Assembly (NCBI RefSeq): GCF_003614435.1
Contig: NZ_CP025546.1
Span: 5,456,001 to 5,520,000 of the forward strand
Direction of reading: 5' to 3'
Origin: Mycobacterium paragordonae
GTDB taxonomy: Bacteria > Actinomycetota > Actinomycetes > Mycobacteriales > Mycobacteriaceae
DNA: 64,000 nt
The notes below the pieces were generated by a model. That model had not been told where the DNA came from, ran no database searches, and worked only from the letters and a program-made list of their open reading frames with translations. The position numbers and the translations under genes are program-made. Below are positions 1 to 8,166 of the stretch, piece after piece (the stretch's first letter is position 1; each line of letters starts with the position of its first letter).

Positions 1-220
1 ACGGTTCGGCGAGCCCGCCGACCGTGTCCACCACCCGGCAGGAGCCGATGTCGATCACCGAGACGGTGTCGCTGCCGTAGTTGGTCACGAGCAACCGGTT
101 GCCGTCGCTGCTGACCGCGACGTCACTGATGGGGCCCTTGTGCACCGGGATCTGGGTGGCAACCGGGCTCGCCCCGAACTCGAGGATCTCCTGGTCGCTC
201 CCCTTGCTTTCGAAGCTCAC
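1..220 (-). CDS. YncE-like beta-propeller protein (partial, 5' end of gene)
   Basis: The reverse strand from a GTG at 220 reads open to the window edge (about 73 residues). It contains propeller-blade signatures such as SPVATQIPV, ISDVAVSSDGNRLLVTNYGSD and TVSVIDI, with the 'SxDGxxLxVTN...DTVSVID' repeat of YncE/NHL-type seven-bladed propellers. An AAAGG lies 10 nt before the GTG, which supports this start. The C-terminal part lies outside the window. In M. tuberculosis such a protein (Rv1057) is a known TrcR target; given the synteny further right this could be its ortholog, but only one fragment is visible. Family call fairly sure, orthology uncertain. Confidence 0.7.
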   Translation of the reverse strand, partial: MSFESKGSDQEILEFGASPVATQIPVHKGPISDVAVSSDGNRLLVTNYGSDTVSVIDIGSCRVVDTVGGLAEP

Positions 221-630
221 GCTGGCACCGCCTTTGCTCTGTTCGTCGAACTCTCCGGACGGGTGACCGCAGTCGCGCGACTGTGTGCGAACCGGTCATC
301 CGATAAAGCGCATAGCACCGAAAGGGCTGCTTCGGCATGGATAACGGCCATTCTAACGGCCGAATTCCGGGTAAAAAGAATTCAATTTCGCGGTTGTTAC
401 CTACATCACACGGATGGCTCAGTATACGCTCAGGATGCCAAACACCGGTAATTAGAAATAGCCCGCCCGGCGAACCGCGTTGGTGTTCTGAGCTGCTCTT
501 TCCAACTCTTGGCTACTGATTTCAGCCACCTCGAAACACTCAGTAATTAAGAAATTCTTATATTCAACGACCGAACGAGGCGAATATCACACCGCCGCAC
601 TAGGCGTGTCGTTGCAAATTGCGCCGCGCG
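221..630. other. Intergenic region, AT-richer, no gene seen
   Basis: About 410 bp between the 5' end of the propeller gene and the 3' end of the arsR-type gene. It is clearly more AT-rich than its surroundings, especially 340-600. A 13-bp perfect palindrome (TAAGAA-A-TTCTTA) lies at 548-560. The open frames here are short and have no protein-like composition. It probably carries the propeller promoter; no sigma-factor box could be assigned with confidence. Confidence 0.5.
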
Positions 631-987
631 TTAGGCGCCAGAAGTGGGCTGGTTTTGGATCTCGGTGGCACCGGCACCCGTCAGGGCCTGGCTGAGCACC
701 CGCAGAATGTCCTGATCGGCCGGGGAGTAATAGACGAAGGTGCCTTCGCGTCGGGTTTTCACCAGGCCGGCCAGTCGCAATTTCGCCAGGTGCTGGCTGA
801 CGATCGTGGGCGCAACCTGAGCCAGCTCGGCCAGACAGGCCACCGAAGTCTCGCCCTGCAATAACGCCCACAGCACCTTGACCCGGGTGGGATCACTGAG
901 CATGCGGAAGGTTTCCGCGGCTCGGGTCACCTGCTCCTCGGAAGGCATCGAGAAGCCGGCAATCGAGGTGTGCACGCTGCCGATCAT
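631..987 (-). CDS. ArsR/SmtB-family metal-sensing repressor
   Basis: Winged-helix ArsR/SmtB repressor, about 118 aa from the ATG at 987. The core 'FRMLSDPTRVKVLWALLQGE' is helix 1-2, 'VAPTIVSQHLAKLRLAGLVK' the recognition helix, and 'TRREGTFVYYS' the beta wing. It is divergent from a CtpD-like metal ATPase, the classic arrangement of a metal-responsive repressor with its efflux pump. The longest frame starts at 1023, but that start lies inside a probable operator (1001-1032), so 987 or the ATG at 948 is more likely. AAAGG stands just before 987, though unusually close. It resembles the KmtR type more than NmtR. Metal specificity cannot be read off with confidence. Confidence 0.88.
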   Translation of the reverse strand: MIGSVHTSIAGFSMPSEEQVTRAAETFRMLSDPTRVKVLWALLQGETSVACLAELAQVAPTIVSQHLAKLRLAGLVKTRREGTFVYYSPADQDILRVLSQALTGAGATEIQNQPTSGA

Positions 988-1000
988 ACCTTTGACCTGT

Positions 1001-1032
1001 GCAATTGCGCATCCAACTGTCATCGCAATTGC
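1001..1032. promoter_or_regulatory. Probable ArsR operator (two GCAATTGC palindromes) in the divergent promoter
   Basis: Two identical 8-bp palindromes GCAATTGC at 1001-1008 and 1025-1032 are spaced 24 bp centre to centre, putting them on similar faces of the helix. They lie between the two divergent genes and overlap the expected -35 zone of the ATPase promoter. This fits a dimer-pair ArsR site, inferred from position and symmetry only. Confidence 0.5.
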
Positions 1033-1053
1033 ATACCTTCACATATACGCAGC

Positions 1054-1065
1054 TAAACTCGAAGC
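1054..1065 (+). promoter_or_regulatory. -10 box of the ctpD-like gene, leaderless layout
   Basis: TAAACT at 1054-1059 fits the mycobacterial TANNNT -10 box and is followed by only 6 nt before the GTG start at 1066. No ribosome binding site precedes that GTG. Together these suggest that transcription starts at the start codon. Confidence 0.5.
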
Positions 1066-2988
1066 GTGCCCGCAGCCGCACTTCGCAACACCGCCCGCGT
1101 GCCGCATCAGGCATGGTCCGGTCCGGCGGCGCTCTCCGAAGTCCGGTGGGCGCTGGTCGCGACCGGGTTCTTCGCGCTGGGCCTGTTCGCCCAGCTCGCC
1201 GGCTTACCCGGCTGGCTGTATTGGGGGTTGTACCTGACCTGTTACGGGTCCGGCGGGTGGCAACCGGGTCTGGCCGGCCTGCAAGCGTTGCGGAACCGGA
1301 TCTTGGACGTGGACCTGCTCATGGTGGTCGCGGCGCTCGCGGCCGCGGGTATCGGTCAGGTCTTCGACGGCGCACTGCTGATCGTCATCTTCGCCACCTC
1401 CGGCGCGCTGGAGGCCGTAGCAACCCGGCGCACCGAGGACTCGGTACGCGGCCTGCTCGGCCTCACCCCCGAAACCGCTACCCGGGTCGACGAATTCGAT
1501 GTCGAGCGACAGGTGGACACCGCGCAATTGGCGGTCGACGATGTGCTGCTGATCCGCCCCGGTGAGCGCATCGGCGGTGACGGCGTGGTGCTCGAGGGCG
1601 CCAGCGAGGTCGATCAGGCCACCATCACCGGTGAGTCACTGCCGGCCGATAAGGCGCCCGGCGACGAGGTGTTCGCCGGCACCGTCAACGGCACCGGCAC
1701 GCTGCGGATCCGGGTGGTTCGCCCGAGCGCCGACACCGTCATCAGCCGCATCGCCACGATGGTCGCCGAGGCCGGCGCGAGTAAGGCGCGAACTCAACTG
1801 TTCATCGAAAAAATCGAGCAACGCTATTCAGTGCTCATGGTGGCCGCGACCGTCGCCTTGTTGCTCGTTCCCCTGCTGGCGGGAAGCGATCTGCGATCAT
1901 CGCTGCTGCGCGCGATGACGTTCATGATCGTGGCCTCACCCTGCGCGCTGGTGCTGTCCACCATGCCGCCGCTGCTGGCGTCGATCGCCAACGCCGGCCG
2001 CCATGGTGTCCTGGTCAAGTCGGCAGTGGTCCTGGAGAAACTTGCCGACGCCGGCCCCGTCGCGTTCGACAAGACCGGCACCCTCACCAAGGGAGCGCCG
2101 CGGCTGGCCAAAGTTCACTCGGAGAACGGATTCAGCGACATAGCGCTGCTGTCGCTGGCCGCGTCGGCGGAGAACCCTTCCGAGCATCCGCTGGCCCGCG
2201 CCATCGTCGCAGCCGCCCGTGCCGCGGGCGCAGCCGTACGGCCGGCCACGGAGTTCGCCTCCGCACCGGGACGGGGAATCCGCGCGCAGGTCGGCGACCA
2301 TACGGTCGAGGTGGGCAGCCCGGCGCTGCTCCGCGCCTACCCTGTTGCCGAACGGTTCGAGCAGGCCGGATACACCGCGGTCATCGTGGTTGTCGACGGC
2401 GCCCCCGCCGGCGTGCTCGCGCTAACAGATCACCCGCGCGACGAGGCGCGCGCGGCCGTGGCGAAGCTCGAACTCCTCACCGGCAGAACACCTTTACTGA
2501 TGACTGGGGACAACCCCCGGGCCGCCGCCCAGCTGGCCGCCGACGTAGGCATCACCGATGTTCGCGCCGGCCTGCTGCCCGAAGACAAAGTCGGCGTCGT
2601 GCGCGGCCTCGAGGCGGACGGCGCCAGGGTCCTGTTCGTCGGCGATGGTGTCAACGACGCGCCCGCGATGGCCGCCGCCCACGTTGCCGTCGCTATGGGC
2701 CGTTCCGGATCCGACCTTGCTCTGGAAACGTCCGACGCGGTGATCACCCGCGACGACCTGGCGGCGCTACCGGCCGTCGTCGCGCTGGCCCGGCGGGCCC
2801 GGCGCGTGGTCGCCGCCAACCTGGTCATCGCCGCGACCTTCATCGTCGTGCTGGTCACCTGGGACCTGCTGGGACACCTTCCGTTGCCTCTGGGCGTGGC
2901 CGGGCACGAAGGGTCGACGGTCCTCGTCGGCCTCAACGGCCTACGACTGCTGCGCGATCGCGCCTGGCCGGTGCGCGGTCGGTCTTGA
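1066..2988 (+). CDS. CtpD-like P1B-type heavy-metal ATPase
   Basis: Inner-membrane metal-efflux ATPase of 640 aa, very close in layout to mycobacterial CtpD (about 657 aa). Visible motifs: actuator ITGES near residue 190; transmembrane metal site SPC in 'MIVASPCALVLS'; phosphorylation loop FDKTGTLT; nucleotide-binding SEHPLARA; hinge GDGVNDAPAMA; and a C-terminal 'GHEGSTVLVGLNG'. SPC plus HEGxT is the signature of the P1B-4 group, which exports Co, Fe(II) or Ni-like ions. There is no N-terminal CxxC metal domain. It diverges from the ArsR-type repressor, so metal-induced derepression is likely. The GTG start has no ribosome binding site and is probably leaderless. It is a CtpD family member; a second ctpD could exist elsewhere in the genome. 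Confidence 0.93.
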   Translation: MPAAALRNTARVPHQAWSGPAALSEVRWALVATGFFALGLFAQLAGLPGWLYWGLYLTCYGSGGWQPGLAGLQALRNRILDVDLLMVVAALAAAGIGQVFDGALLIVIFATSGALEAVATRRTEDSVRGLLGLTPETATRVDEFDVERQVDTAQLAVDDVLLIRPGERIGGDGVVLEGASEVDQATITGESLPADKAPGDEVFAGTVNGTGTLRIRVVRPSADTVISRIATMVAEAGASKARTQLFIEKIEQRYSVLMVAATVALLLVPLLAGSDLRSSLLRAMTFMIVASPCALVLSTMPPLLASIANAGRHGVLVKSAVVLEKLADAGPVAFDKTGTLTKGAPRLAKVHSENGFSDIALLSLAASAENPSEHPLARAIVAAARAAGAAVRPATEFASAPGRGIRAQVGDHTVEVGSPALLRAYPVAERFEQAGYTAVIVVVDGAPAGVLALTDHPRDEARAAVAKLELLTGRTPLLMTGDNPRAAAQLAADVGITDVRAGLLPEDKVGVVRGLEADGARVLFVGDGVNDAPAMAAAHVAVAMGRSGSDLALETSDAVITRDDLAALPAVVALARRARRVVAANLVIAATFIVVLVTWDLLGHLPLPLGVAGHEGSTVLVGLNGLRLLRDRAWPVRGRS

Positions 2989-2995
2989 GCTCGCG

Positions 2996-3787
2996 CTAGA
3001 GCTCCGACAGGATCTGGCTGCGCAGGGCGGTGTACTCCGCGTCGGTGACTGCCCCGCCGTCGCGCAGCCTTTCGAGCTCCTGAAGTCTCTCGGCTACCGA
3101 CGGCCTGGGCTCTTCCACCGTCGCGGCGCGCCGCACTACAGCCTGAAGCTGTTGGCCCGCAGCCGGGTTGGCGCGGGCGTCGACCATCTGACTCAGCGGG
3201 ATGCCGTGAGACCGCAGGATGCCGAAGATCTCCATCAGCGGCTCGGCTTGTCCCGACAGGTCGTAGGTCCGGTCCGACGACTGGCCGGGGCCCGGCAGCG
3301 TGAAGTGAGCCGGCACCAGTCCGTTGACCAGACTGCTTCGCTCCCAGTCGATTTGATGCTCTCTGGTAACCGGGTCCACCAGGACGACAAGCTTGCGGGA
3401 GGTGATGTTGGAGAACCGCACCACGCTGGCGGTGACCCGGACCTCGGAGTCGAAGGCCGCGAATTCAGGCGCCGCGATGTGTAGTGACACCTTGACGACG
3501 GGCTGGTCGCCGATGCTGACACCGGTCTCGGCGATGCCGGTGATGTCGGCCAGGGCCAGCACCCCGTTCCGCTCGAGCGCCTCTTGTCCCGCGTCCAGCC
3601 GCATGGCGCGGGCGGTCAGCGCCAATGCGAGAAGCACGCCCGCGACCGTGATCAGGAGGCCCGCCCACCACATCCAGGCCGGGACGCCCGGTTCGCCGAC
3701 CGACAGGTAGACGCCCAAGAAGATCGGCCCGACCACCCCGCCGCACAACAGAACCCAGAGCTGAGCCTTGAGATATCGCCAGAACAT
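2996..3787 (-). CDS. Membrane protein with C-terminal SHOCT domain
   Basis: 263 aa. Two transmembrane helices lie in the first 65 residues ('LWVLLCGGVVGPIFLGVYL' and 'MWWAGLLITVAGVLLALAL'). A beta-rich soluble middle contains a 'VSLHIAAPEF' strand. The C-terminus 'ERLQELERLRDGGAVTDAEYTALRSQIL' region has the typical SHOCT pattern (LxxLxxLRxxGxxTxxEFxxxKxxIL). SHOCT domains are short C-terminal oligomerisation or binding modules with no enzymatic role. The gene ends 8 bp from the converging ATPase gene. Function unknown; the domain call is firm. Confidence 0.8.
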   Translation of the reverse strand: MFWRYLKAQLWVLLCGGVVGPIFLGVYLSVGEPGVPAWMWWAGLLITVAGVLLALALTARAMRLDAGQEALERNGVLALADITGIAETGVSIGDQPVVKVSLHIAAPEFAAFDSEVRVTASVVRFSNITSRKLVVLVDPVTREHQIDWERSSLVNGLVPAHFTLPGPGQSSDRTYDLSGQAEPLMEIFGILRSHGIPLSQMVDARANPAAGQQLQAVVRRAATVEEPRPSVAERLQELERLRDGGAVTDAEYTALRSQILSEL

Positions 3788-3808
3788 CGCGCTCCTCCTC
3801 TGCGGGCG

Positions 3809-4579
3809 TCAGCTGAACTGCGTCCGCGGCCGCGGCAGGGCGACGCCGTCGACGTTGAGGTCGAGCTTCTCGTTGTAGAAAGCCACCAGCCCGGCGATCG
3901 GAGCCACCGCCGGCAGCGGGTAGTGGTAGGTCCACGCCAGATCCGGATGCAGCGTCTCGCCCACCCGCACCGACCAGTAACCCGACGTCACCCCCTTGTA
4001 CGGGCACAGCGACTGGGTCGTCGTGGGTTCCAGGTGCTCGAACGCGACATCGGTTGGATCGATGTAATACCTGGTGGGCAAGCCGGTTTCGAAGAGCAGC
4101 ACCGGCGAGTGGGTGTCGGCGAGCAGGACGCCGTCCAGCTCCACCCGGACATGCCGGTGCGAACGCAGCGCATCGACCCGCGCGTACGGATTGCGGGGGT
4201 GGCCGTAGATCTGCTCGTCCTCCTCGAACCAGCGCAGCGGATCCCACTCGAATCGCACCAAACCCGCGACGGGGCTGTCGCTGTCGGCGTCGAACACCCG
4301 CGCGGCCGAGGGGTGCTTCTGTCCCGCGCCCACCACCGAGTACAGCCGCGACGGGCCAAGTTGCACCCGCTGCGGATGGTTCTCGTCGCTCAGAAATTCG
4401 CCGCGAACGTCGGCCAGTGGGATGTAATACGCTGGGTAATAAGGGAATTCCCACACGTAACGGGCCGCGGTGGTGTCGAATAGCAGTTCCGCGCCGAGGT
4501 AACCGCGCACCCGGCGCGGGGCGGGCTCGATCCGCCCTCGCGCGGCAGCCATTTGCGGGAAATCGGGTTCGGTGCTCAT
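3809..4579 (-). CDS. DUF427-family protein with two DUF427 units
   Basis: About 256 aa. The first unit carries 'RYVWEFPYYPAYYIPLADV' (residues about 40-60). The second holds 'RYYIDPTDVAFEHLEP' followed by 'TQSLCPYKGVTSGYWSV', the hallmark CPYKG-x3-YW motif of DUF427. The family is cytosolic and of unknown chemistry. The reading frame extends back to 4792, but the ATG at 4579 overlaps the upstream gene's stop as ATGA, so translational coupling fixes the start there. It forms a pair with the 91-aa gene upstream. Confidence 0.88.
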   Translation of the reverse strand: MSTEPDFPQMAAARGRIEPAPRRVRGYLGAELLFDTTAARYVWEFPYYPAYYIPLADVRGEFLSDENHPQRVQLGPSRLYSVVGAGQKHPSAARVFDADSDSPVAGLVRFEWDPLRWFEEDEQIYGHPRNPYARVDALRSHRHVRVELDGVLLADTHSPVLLFETGLPTRYYIDPTDVAFEHLEPTTTQSLCPYKGVTSGYWSVRVGETLHPDLAWTYHYPLPAVAPIAGLVAFYNEKLDLNVDGVALPRPRTQFS

Positions 4580-4851
4580 GACTGGTCCCGGGAGGCCAGG
4601 CCCGACGGCGCGTGCGCGATGGCCGCGCGGATCGCGTCGGCCAGAGCCAGTGCGCTCTCCTCGGTGAGTTCCAGCGCCACCCGCGCGGACGGCCCCAACT
4701 CCGGATTGATGACGTCGATGTTGACGGTGTGCCCATACTGCGCGTGCACGGGGTGATCGACGTACACCGTTGCGCGGCTGGCCCCGAACCATCCCGTCGC
4801 GCCTTTACCGCTGCCGTCGATCTGAACGTGTTCGGTGAGATAAGTGCACAT
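4576..4851 (-). CDS. Small conserved actinobacterial protein (DUF6295-like)
   Basis: 91 aa, acidic, no signal peptide. It begins MCTYLTEHVQIDGSGKG and contains 'YVDHPVHAQYGHTVNID' and a C-terminal helix 'LTEESALALADAIRAAI'. The YVDHPVHA block is the recognisable family signature; the DUF6295 name is from memory and less certain. Its TGA overlaps the ATG of the DUF427 gene (ATGA at 4576-4579), so the two are co-translated. Function unknown. Confidence 0.75.
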   Translation of the reverse strand: MCTYLTEHVQIDGSGKGATGWFGASRATVYVDHPVHAQYGHTVNIDVINPELGPSARVALELTEESALALADAIRAAIAHAPSGLASRDQS

Positions 4852-4858
4852 GACAGCT

Positions 4859-5614
4859 CTAGCCTTTCAGGTGTGTGGCGAAAAACGCGTCGATGCGGCG
4901 CCAGCCGTCCACCGCCGCTTCCGGGCGGTACGCCGGCCGGTCGACGGAGAAGAAGCTGTGTCCCGCACCGGCATACGAGTGGAATTCGTGCGGCTTGCCC
5001 AGCCGGGTCAGCTCGGCGTCCAGCGTCGCCACTCCATCGGGTGACGGGAAGCGGTCCTCGGCGCCGAACAGGCCCAGCATCGGACAGCTCAGGCCCGCGG
5101 CCAGACCGAGGATGGGCTGCATCGTCTTGGGCATGCCTTCCGGAGCGTCCTCGACGATGAAGGCGCCGTAGCAGTCCACCGCGGCGTCGAACGTCAACGA
5201 GCAGGCCGCGAGGAACGCGTGCCGTCCACCCGAGCAGTGCCCGATGACGCCGAATTTTCCGTTGGCGCCGGGCAGCGACCGCAGGTGCTCGACCGCCCCG
5301 GCGACATCGCCCACCAAGCGCTCATCGGGCACTCCCCCGGCCGCCCGGGCGGCAGCTGCGGCGTCGTCGGGTGCGGCCCCGGGCGCCTCGCGGGAGTACA
5401 GGTTGGGCGCCACCGTCTGGTACCCGGCGACCGCCAGCCGCCGCACGAATTCCTTTGTCTCACGGTCATATCCGGGCATGTGATGGATCCACACCACGGA
5501 ACCGCGCGCGCCTTCCGCGAGTGGTATCGCCCGGTATGCCTCGATCTCGTCACCGCCGTGGCCGGTGATGCTGATCGTTTCTGCCTGGATTGCGTCTGGA
5601 CTGTAGGCGTTCAC
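4859..5614 (-). CDS. Dienelactone hydrolase family protein
   Basis: Alpha/beta hydrolase of 251 aa (usual DLH size about 240). The nucleophile elbow is 'VIGHCSGGRHAF', with Cys at the G-x-C-x-G-G position as in true dienelactone hydrolases. The acid is Asp in 'FGAEDRFPSPDG' and the base His in 'YAGAGHSFFSVDRPAYRPEAA'. The catalytic triad is therefore complete. Cytosolic; substrate unknown, as the family includes many non-chlorocatechol enzymes. Start is a GTG. It is the first gene of a run with the 91-aa and DUF427 genes, separated by only 7 bp. Confidence 0.9.
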   Translation of the reverse strand: MNAYSPDAIQAETISITGHGGDEIEAYRAIPLAEGARGSVVWIHHMPGYDRETKEFVRRLAVAGYQTVAPNLYSREAPGAAPDDAAAAARAAGGVPDERLVGDVAGAVEHLRSLPGANGKFGVIGHCSGGRHAFLAACSLTFDAAVDCYGAFIVEDAPEGMPKTMQPILGLAAGLSCPMLGLFGAEDRFPSPDGVATLDAELTRLGKPHEFHSYAGAGHSFFSVDRPAYRPEAAVDGWRRIDAFFATHLKG

Positions 5615-5663
5615 CGTTTCAGCTTGCCACCCACCGTCTGCACCGGGCGAGAATGCGGCGCAC

Positions 5664-7247
5664 TCAGCTGACTTTGACGGCGACCGTCACCTTCTCGGTC
5701 TTGGCGGGCAGCTGATCGGTGTCGACCGCCAGGATCTCGCCGCTGTCCTGGGTTCCGTTGGGCAGCAGCTTGGGCTTCAGCCGAAACGGCGGAGTGTCCG
5801 AAGCCAGCCCGGCCAGTCCGAAGTCGCTGTCGTTGGACAGCAGCAGGGTCTTTCCACCGTCGCGGGTGGCGACACCCTCGATCTTGTCGTGTCCGAAGAA
5901 GTCACCCTTGGGTGACAGCGTGCGCAGCAGGGCGGCGACATCGACCTGCAAAGTCTTTGTGGCGGCGGTGATTCCGGCGCCCTTGAGTCTGGCCAGTGCT
6001 TCGGCGTCGGTACTGATGCCAACGAGGTTCTCGATCGGCATCTTGTTGATCAGCAGGCCCCCGGCAGCGGCGTCGTAGGTTGCGCCGGGCACGGTCGAGT
6101 TCGGCCCCACGTCGGTGGCGGCGGCGATGTCGGCCACATAGATCTTCGCGTTGCCGTCCGGCGGGTTCTTGCTGTTGCGCTCGTCCACCAGGAACGTGGT
6201 GGCGCTGAGCGCGGTGATCTCCGAAATCCCGACCTTCGACTCCTGTGGGTTCGCCAGCGGGTAGACGTACTCGTGCATGATGTTGCGGTTCACCAGGTTG
6301 ATGGTGACGATGCGGGTGATCGGGACGGACTTGGCCGGGCCCGGCAGGCCCGGCGTCTGCAGCGCCGACTGCATGACGGCCACCAGCGTGTTGCCGTCCG
6401 GCGTGATCGTCAGGCCCTCCAGGCCCTGGTTCGGGGCGCGCAGCGAAAGCTCCCGCGGCAGGGTGTCATCGTAGGGCGAAAGACGTTCCAGCTCTTTGCC
6501 GTTGGAGTCGAAGTGGATGATGTAGGGGCCGTATTCATCGGACACCCAGAAGTTGCCGTCCAGGGTTGCGACCAGTCCCTCGGGGTCGATGCCGTAGTCC
6601 GCGGGCGGCAGCGGCGTGCCGTTGAGGTCGACCATCGTCTCGCCGGGAATGGCATGCGGGTCGAGCAGCCCCTCCAGCGGATGACCGTCCGGCCCCTGCA
6701 GCATGACGGTCCGCTCCACTGTGGCCACGCCGTCGGCGAGCTTGAGCTTGGCGATGTGCGGGTGATATTCGGGGACGGGAAAGACGATTTCGTTCGGTGT
6801 GCGTCCTTCGACGTTGGGGCCGCGGTCGGTGAGTCCGTAGATCTCGTCGCCGCTGCCGGGCACCGGGGCGATGCCGGATCCGTGCGCGCTGGCCTGGATG
6901 TCGATGCCGCCCATGGTGGCCAGGGGTAATTGGTCCTCGGAATAGAGCTTGACGGCCCGGCTGACCGTGACGGGCAGTTCGTCGTTGCCCTTGAAGCCGG
7001 CGTCGGGGGTGTACACCACCGCCCCGTTGGACCCGTAGCTGATCTTGCCGTGCGCGGGCTTGCCGAACGCCACCGGAGTGATACCGCCGGTGGCGGCCAG
7101 CATCCGGTCCGGGGTGATGTTGAGCGGCTTACCCGCCGCCGCGCTGAACTCGGCCTTGCCCGAGGCTGCCGGTAGTGACGGCTTGGCGCTGGATGCGCAG
7201 CCAGCGACGGTTACCAGCACCGTGGCGAACACGGCGACCGTTCTCAT
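5664..7247 (-). CDS. Phytase-like / esterase-like propeller lipoprotein
   Basis: About 527 aa. N-terminal MRTVAVFATVLVTVAGCASS is a lipoprotein signal with lipobox V-A-G-C, which argues for the ATG at 7247 rather than longer starts to 7295. A Big/cadherin-like stretch ('VVYTPDAGFKGNDELPVTVS') comes first. A propeller of the 'esterase-like activity of phytase' family follows, with 'EIYGLTDRGPNVEGR', 'PEGLVATLDGNFWVSDEYGPYI', 'GLEGLTITPDGNTLVAV' and 'KIEGVATRDGGKTLLLSNDSDFG'. The acidic loops fit Ca2+ binding. Predicted to be anchored on the outer face of the cell membrane; possibly a phosphoesterase. Confidence 0.87.
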   Translation of the reverse strand: MRTVAVFATVLVTVAGCASSAKPSLPAASGKAEFSAAAGKPLNITPDRMLAATGGITPVAFGKPAHGKISYGSNGAVVYTPDAGFKGNDELPVTVSRAVKLYSEDQLPLATMGGIDIQASAHGSGIAPVPGSGDEIYGLTDRGPNVEGRTPNEIVFPVPEYHPHIAKLKLADGVATVERTVMLQGPDGHPLEGLLDPHAIPGETMVDLNGTPLPPADYGIDPEGLVATLDGNFWVSDEYGPYIIHFDSNGKELERLSPYDDTLPRELSLRAPNQGLEGLTITPDGNTLVAVMQSALQTPGLPGPAKSVPITRIVTINLVNRNIMHEYVYPLANPQESKVGISEITALSATTFLVDERNSKNPPDGNAKIYVADIAAATDVGPNSTVPGATYDAAAGGLLINKMPIENLVGISTDAEALARLKGAGITAATKTLQVDVAALLRTLSPKGDFFGHDKIEGVATRDGGKTLLLSNDSDFGLAGLASDTPPFRLKPKLLPNGTQDSGEILAVDTDQLPAKTEKVTVAVKVS

Positions 7248-7328
7248 CGTGTAGTCCATCCGCGAATATGCCATGCGCATTACTTGGCAAGCCAAGTTGA
7301 CGTGCCGGTGTACACCCGCCGAGCGCCG

Positions 7329-8111
7329 TTAATGCTTCTTGTCCCTCACCTTGTAGGTCGACGGCCACGATTTCCGCGACTCGTCGCCGGTCAACGGGAC
7401 TCCCATGCCGCCGACCTTCACGTTGTAGGCCTCCTTGCCCGGTCCGACTTCCCGGTTGGCGTGCTCCTGTGCCAGGTAGTACAACTCGTCGATGGTCGCC
7501 TCGTCGTAGGCCACGAAGGAGGTCTCCCGCGCGACGTCCTCGATGCCGGCCAGCATCCGGTCGGGCAGGAAGCGCGACGCCAGGGCTGCGGCACCGAGCA
7601 GCGAGAACGGGACGACCCAGTAACAGACGAACGACAGCGGGGTCTTCGTGTCCAGGATGGTGGCGTTCCCCTCCACCACTGCCGGGATGGCCGACGAGAT
7701 GGTCATCCCGGCGAACGCGGCGACCCAGACCCAGGTCAGCACCGTGGTCACCCGTCTGAACACCTCGGTGTTGACGACGTCGGGTGGTTGCTCGGCGGCG
7801 GCGAACTCACGCACGAACGGTTTGCCGATCAGCACGCCGACCAGCGCCACCAGGAAAATCCCCAGGTTGCTCAGTGGTTGAATCCAGCGCGCCATGAAGT
7901 CCTCGCTCAGCGCGAAGGTCAACACGGCCAGCACCACAAACGTTGCAACAGCGCCGATTTCAAGTGTGTGACCGGGTTTGTCGGTGGTGCGGCCGACGGC
8001 GAACACCGCGATGGCCATCAGCAGCGCGATCGATACGGCCGTGGCGAACGGGACGTTACCGACCAGCACCCAGTACACAATCCACGGCGCAAAGCCAAAA
8101 AGCATGCCCAC
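7329..8111 (-). CDS. Conserved multi-pass membrane protein
   Basis: 260 aa from a GTG at 8111 (an ATG at 8105 is equally possible). About six hydrophobic segments can be seen: 'APWIVYWVLVGNV', 'TAVSIALLMAIAVFAVG', 'IGAVATFVVLAVLTFAL', 'NLGIFLVALVGVLIG', 'VTTVLTWVWVAAFAGMTI' and 'VCYWVVPFSLLGAAALA'. The C-terminal tail is soluble ('EDVARETSFVAYDEATIDELYYLAQEH' region). I do not recognise a named family. A TACACT box ends 8 nt before the GTG, so it too might be leaderless. Function unknown. Confidence 0.75.
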   Translation of the reverse strand: MGMLFGFAPWIVYWVLVGNVPFATAVSIALLMAIAVFAVGRTTDKPGHTLEIGAVATFVVLAVLTFALSEDFMARWIQPLSNLGIFLVALVGVLIGKPFVREFAAAEQPPDVVNTEVFRRVTTVLTWVWVAAFAGMTISSAIPAVVEGNATILDTKTPLSFVCYWVVPFSLLGAAALASRFLPDRMLAGIEDVARETSFVAYDEATIDELYYLAQEHANREVGPGKEAYNVKVGGMGVPLTGDESRKSWPSTYKVRDKKH

Positions 8112-8166
8112 GAGGGGTCAGTGTATGGCTGTGCAGCGCCGGTCCGTGTCGCGGGCGGTCGCCTCC

